Assembly (NCBI GenBank): GCA_016712035.1
Contig: JADJRT010000002.1
Location: 228,183 to 292,182, forward strand
DNA from: Flammeovirgaceae bacterium
Lineage (GTDB): Bacteria > Bacteroidota > Bacteroidia > Cytophagales > Cyclobacteriaceae
DNA length: 64,000 bases
Reading direction: 5' to 3'
Part shown: piece after piece, positions 61,085-64,000 of the stretch
Layout: each line of letters starts with the position of its first letter
Numbering within the stretch: the first letter of the stretch is position 1
Position numbers and translations under genes: made by a program
The notes under the pieces: model-generated
Told to the model about the DNA's origin: nothing
Database searches by the model: none
What the model saw: the letters and a program-made list of their open reading frames with translations, nothing else

Positions 61085-62432
61085 ATGAAACCGAATCTAC
61101 CCAATCACGCAGAGACTTCGTAAAGAAAACTTCTTTAATCGCCAGTTCACTAGCAGCGCTGCCTTTCATTACAAAAGCAGAACATGTTAATACTTCGGTT
61201 GATGATTCAATCAAAGTAGCGTTGGTTGGTTGCGGAGGCCGGGGAACCGGTGCGGCTATGCAAGCGCTGCTTTCTAAGCAAAATGTTACGCTGGTTGCTA
61301 TGGCCGATGCGTTTCGAGATCGGCTGGACGATTGCTACAAAGCATTGATGTCAGATGATATTTCGGATTGGTCGGGCGCAACCGGAAATCTGAAAGACAA
61401 GATTCATGTACCTGAAGAAAATAAGTTTGTTGGTTTTGATGGTTATAAAAAGCAATCGCATTAGCGGATGTGGTTATTCTTACAACACCACCGGGCTTTC
61501 GTCCTATTCATTTTGAAGAAGCCGTGAATCAGGGCAAGCACATCTTTATGGAAAAACCGTTGGCCACCGACCCGGCCGGCATCAGGCGGGTGTTGGATGC
61601 GGCAGTAATAGCCAAGCAGAAGAAACTAAATGTAGTTGTTGGCTTACAACGTCATTACCAAAATTCATACAAAGAACTTTATAAAAAGTATAAAGAAGGA
61701 ATGATTGGTGAAATCGTGTCGGCCCAAGCCTGGTGGAACAATGAAGGTGTGTGGGTAAACAAACGTCAATACAACCAGACTGAAATGGAGTATCAAATGC
61801 GCAATTGGTATTACTTCAATTGGCTATGTGGTGATCACATTGTGGAACAACACATCCACAATATTGATGTGATCAACTGGTTTAAGGGTGGCTATCCGGT
61901 TAAAGCGCAAGGCATGGGTGGCCGTGAGGTGAGAAAAGGCAAAGAGTATGGGGAAATCTTTGATCACCACTATGTAGAGTTTCACTATGCTGATGGCACT
62001 GTGTTAAATAGTCAATGCCGCCACATCAAAGGCACCATGAGCAAAGTGGATGAATTGATTGTGGGAACAAAAGGAAGTATTTACGCGGGTGCAGCAAACA
62101 TTGTTGATCGCAAAGGAAAAGTATTATATCAATTTGATCGCACGAAAGAGAACAATCCGTATCAGACAGAACATGATGAATTGTTTGCCGCTATTGCTAA
62201 AAAAGAATACAAATTTGCAGATACGGAAAATGGGGCCATGACAACCATGACCGCCATACTCGGCAGATTGGCTACTTACACGGGTCAGGTTGTTGATTTT
62301 GAAAAGGCGCTTAATTCGGGCATGACTATTATGCCAACCAAATTTGATTTTAATGCGCAGCCACCTATTCTACCTAATGAGGATGGTTTCTATCCGGTGG
62401 CCATACCGGGCGTAACAAATTATTTTTCATAG
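61085..62432 (+). CDS. Gfo/Idh/MocA family oxidoreductase, Tat-exported, frameshifted
   Basis: NAD(P)-dependent oxidoreductase of about 448 aa. A twin-arginine signal SRRDFVKKTSLIASSLAALPF appears once an indel at about 61106 is repaired (raw start ATG 61085, MKPNLPN). Rossmann fold VALVGCGGRGTGAAMQALL (G-x-G-G-x-G), and after a break at about 61455 ADVVILTTPPGFRPIHFEEAVNQGKHIFMEKP (E-K-P), with the dimerisation/substrate domain LNVVVGLQRHYQNSY, GDHIVEQHIHNIDVINWF and GMGGREVRKGKEYG. Substrate unknown; periplasmic members act on sugars in many Bacteroidota. The mature end is VTNYFS. Confidence 0.85.
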
Positions 62433-62459
62433 CCACCATTCATCACGAACCGTTCTATG

Positions 62460-62497
62460 AATTCCCGAAAGATTCGCACCTTTCGGGAATTTTTTTC
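62460..62497 (+). terminator. Rho-independent terminator
   Basis: Perfect 12-bp stem AATTCCCGAAAG (62460-62471) with CTTTCGGGAATT (62480-62491), 8-base loop, then TTTTT. It ends the oxidoreductase gene. Confidence 0.88.
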
Positions 62498-62514
62498 ACT
62501 TAAAAGTTAGCTAC

Positions 62515-63246
62515 TTGAAACGCATTAATCACATTATATTATTCCTCTATAGAGTCTGGGTATTTCTGGTATTCTCTGTTTTCATGATTATATTTTTACC
62601 AGGCATTATTCTACCCGCATTTTTTGGACAACATGCCGTTTCGGTCACTTACTTTTTTATGAAAGCCTGGTCGTGGGTGTTTAGCCAACTCACGTTTATC
62701 CGGTATAAAATAATTGGTCGGGAGAATATTGAGAAAGGTAAATCTTACATCTACGTAAGCAACCATACCTCTTTTCTTGATCTGCCCGGTATTGCGATGA
62801 CTATCCGCGGACAGTTTCGGCCACTGGCAAAAAAAGAGCTCTTGAAAATACCCGTGTTTGGTTGGATAACGCGTGCCACCTGTGTGGTGGTTGATCGAAC
62901 CAGCAATGAAAGTCGTAAGAAAAGCCTCGATCACTTGAAAGAAATTTTAACGATGGGCATTAACATTCTGATTTTTCCGGAAGGCACACAAAACCGAAGT
63001 AAAGAAATTCTTCAATCCTTTAAAGACGGTGCATTTCGAATTGCAGCCGATACGCAAAAATCCTTGTTGCCCATAGTGGTTCTGGGTGCCGGTAAACTAA
63101 TGCCTCCGGGCACAATCCAACTACTGCCCGGTACCATTCGCATTGTCGTAGGTAAAGAAATTCCGGTGGCCGATTTTTCAGATACCAAAGTGCTAAGGGA
63201 ACAGACAAAGGCGATCATGCACGAAATGATAATAAGTCATACTTAG
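62515..63246 (+). CDS. 1-acyl-sn-glycerol-3-phosphate acyltransferase (PlsC family)
   Basis: Membrane-associated acyltransferase of 243 aa making phosphatidic acid. Two N-terminal hydrophobic helices (LFLYRVWVFLVFSVFMIIFLPG), then the catalytic N-H-x4-D motif in SNHTSFLDLPG, and the glycerol-phosphate motif FPEGTQNRS. TTG start at 62515; the next in-frame ATG (62584) would cut into the first helix. A second, more divergent PlsC-type gene is at 12266. Downstream, fluC starts 15 bases after the stop. Confidence 0.9.
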   Translation: MKRINHIILFLYRVWVFLVFSVFMIIFLPGIILPAFFGQHAVSVTYFFMKAWSWVFSQLTFIRYKIIGRENIEKGKSYIYVSNHTSFLDLPGIAMTIRGQFRPLAKKELLKIPVFGWITRATCVVVDRTSNESRKKSLDHLKEILTMGINILIFPEGTQNRSKEILQSFKDGAFRIAADTQKSLLPIVVLGAGKLMPPGTIQLLPGTIRIVVGKEIPVADFSDTKVLREQTKAIMHEMIISHT

Positions 63247-63260
63247 CCTAACTTTATACA

Positions 63261-63635
63261 ATGCGTGCACTTTTAATGGTATTTATCGGTGGTGGCCTTG
63301 GCAGCATTGTCCGCTATTCATTGGGTAAGTGGGTCAATGCGCTTCACGGCCATAACTTTCCATACGGAACCCTGGTTGCCAACATTGTCGCCTGTTTTGT
63401 CCTCGGATTAATCATGGGCCTGGCCGATCACCGCCAATTATTTTCACCTAAAGCCCGGTTGTTTTGGACCGTAGGTTTCTGCGGAGGCTTCAGTACTTTT
63501 TCAACTTTTGGCTACGAAGCCCTTACCCTATTACAGAGCGGTTTCACCCTAAACTCTTTGATTTACGTGATCGTAAGTCTTTTACTCTCTGTTTTGGCGG
63601 TCTATGCCGGACTGTTTTTAGGGGAGCATTTATAA
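63261..63635 (+). CDS. crcB: Fluoride channel FluC (CrcB)
   Basis: Small four-helix membrane protein of 124 aa that exports fluoride as a dual-topology dimer. Signature: GGGLGSIVRYSLGKW (residues 10-24), the central N41 in LVANIVACFVLG, and GFCGGFSTFSTFGYEAL with the phenylalanine box and S-T-F. No fluoride riboswitch is seen in the 14-base gap upstream; it is likely co-transcribed with the acyltransferase. Confidence 0.95.
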   Translation: MRALLMVFIGGGLGSIVRYSLGKWVNALHGHNFPYGTLVANIVACFVLGLIMGLADHRQLFSPKARLFWTVGFCGGFSTFSTFGYEALTLLQSGFTLNSLIYVIVSLLLSVLAVYAGLFLGEHL

Positions 63636-63743
63636 GGGTCGATCATACCGACCTTGCTTTGGAAAAAGGAAATAATGATTAAAAAATTACACCTTATGTG
63701 AATATTTAACCAAATGTTGTAAGTTTCTATTTCCTAATCACTT

Positions 63744-64000
63744 ATGAGATCGAAATTTACCTGTTTGCTACTTCTTCTATTGCCCATCTTGGGTGTGGGC
63801 CAGGCGCGCCAACAGGTAACAAACATGGCCGGCTTCGATCTTTCGGTTCCTAACTTTATTGTAACATCCTCCATCGGTGAGCCCGCCATTCTAACTTTTT
63901 CAAATTCTAATCTGAGCTTAACGCAAGGCTTTCTTCAACCCGAAATTCTTCCTTGCAAGGATCTCGCTTTCACTTACATATCCTAATCCCGCTAAAAGTG
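63744..64000 (+). CDS. T9SS type A sorting domain protein, partial, frameshifted
   Basis: Signal peptide (MRSKFTCLLLLLLPILGVGQA), then VTNMAGFDLSVPNFIVTSSIGEPAILTF and LSLTQGFLQPEIL, the same short domain as at 50495 and 53578. An indel at about 63978 makes a stop; reading the other frame gives the sorting motif YPNPAKS at the window edge. The gene continues beyond 64000. Predicted to be secreted by T9SS. Confidence 0.7.

Noticed and set aside
1..64000. tRNA, rRNA or riboswitch genes
   Set aside because: I looked for cloverleaf cores, the GGTTCGAATCC arm and rRNA landmarks between genes and found none; the only TTCGAATC match (9808) lies inside a coding gene.

Overview
This window looks like a draft chromosome contig of a Bacteroidota bacterium, probably of the order Cytophagales. 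The signs are three secreted proteins carrying type IX secretion (T9SS) type A sorting signals, collagen-like/S74 surface fibres with the Bacteroidota-type N-terminal domain, a hybrid sensor kinase fused to an AraC regulator, Bacteroidota-style -7 boxes (TAnnTTTG) and frequent GTG/TTG starts. No rRNA, tRNA, CRISPR array, IS element or prophage was recognised.

The reading of every gene is affected by indels. About 29 of some 55 genes are split by one or more frameshifts, including normally essential or conserved ones (aroA, aroB, aroQ, rnhA, lptD), often in homopolymers. Two G-rich blocks (35392-35405, 40855-40935) look like sequencing or assembly artefacts. I therefore give one span per gene, name the breaks, and treat most of them as sequence error rather than decay.

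Layout. 1-3000: partial DUF4136 protein, xerD, aroQ and a class V aminotransferase whose start overlaps the aroQ stop. 3004-7368 (minus): dabB-dabA, a two-gene inorganic-carbon uptake system. 7453-15226: small secreted protein, OprO/OprP-like porin, lipocalin-like protein, MarC, rnhA, bile-acid-symporter family carrier, acyltransferase, saccharopine-dehydrogenase-like enzyme, cytidine deaminase. 15267-20870: SiaC-like protein, a TerB-ABC ATPase-permease fusion, a lipoprotein, a small secreted protein and an esterase. 20872-25163 (minus operon): SirB1-like protein, acyl-CoA carboxylase beta, MlaD-like protein, amidase, divergent from lptD. 28021-34569: lysS, proline dehydrogenase, aroB, YtxH, aroA and a damaged M42 peptidase. 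34618-40641: VanX-like dipeptidase, penicillin acylase, class V aminotransferase, membrane proteins, Dabb lipoprotein.

41007-47185 holds two tandem, apparently exported TPR-CHAT proteins with a small SPFH-like secreted protein between them. 47268-49905: TIM-barrel Tat protein, small protein and an RsmB/NOP methyltransferase. 50495-56896: a duplicated pair of (T9SS-sorted small protein + S74 self-chaperoned repeat fibre), followed by a lipoprotein. 57079-59862: TPR hybrid histidine kinase/AraC. 60070-63635: formylglycine-enzyme-like protein, Gfo/Idh/MocA oxidoreductase, PlsC acyltransferase, FluC. From 63744 a third T9SS-sorted protein of the same type runs off the end.

The most unusual unexplained DNA is a class of degenerate, strictly 7-bp-phased repeat arrays in four intergenic gaps (33733, 49899, 59987, 61001). 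Those on either side of the formylglycine-enzyme-like gene are in opposite orientation.
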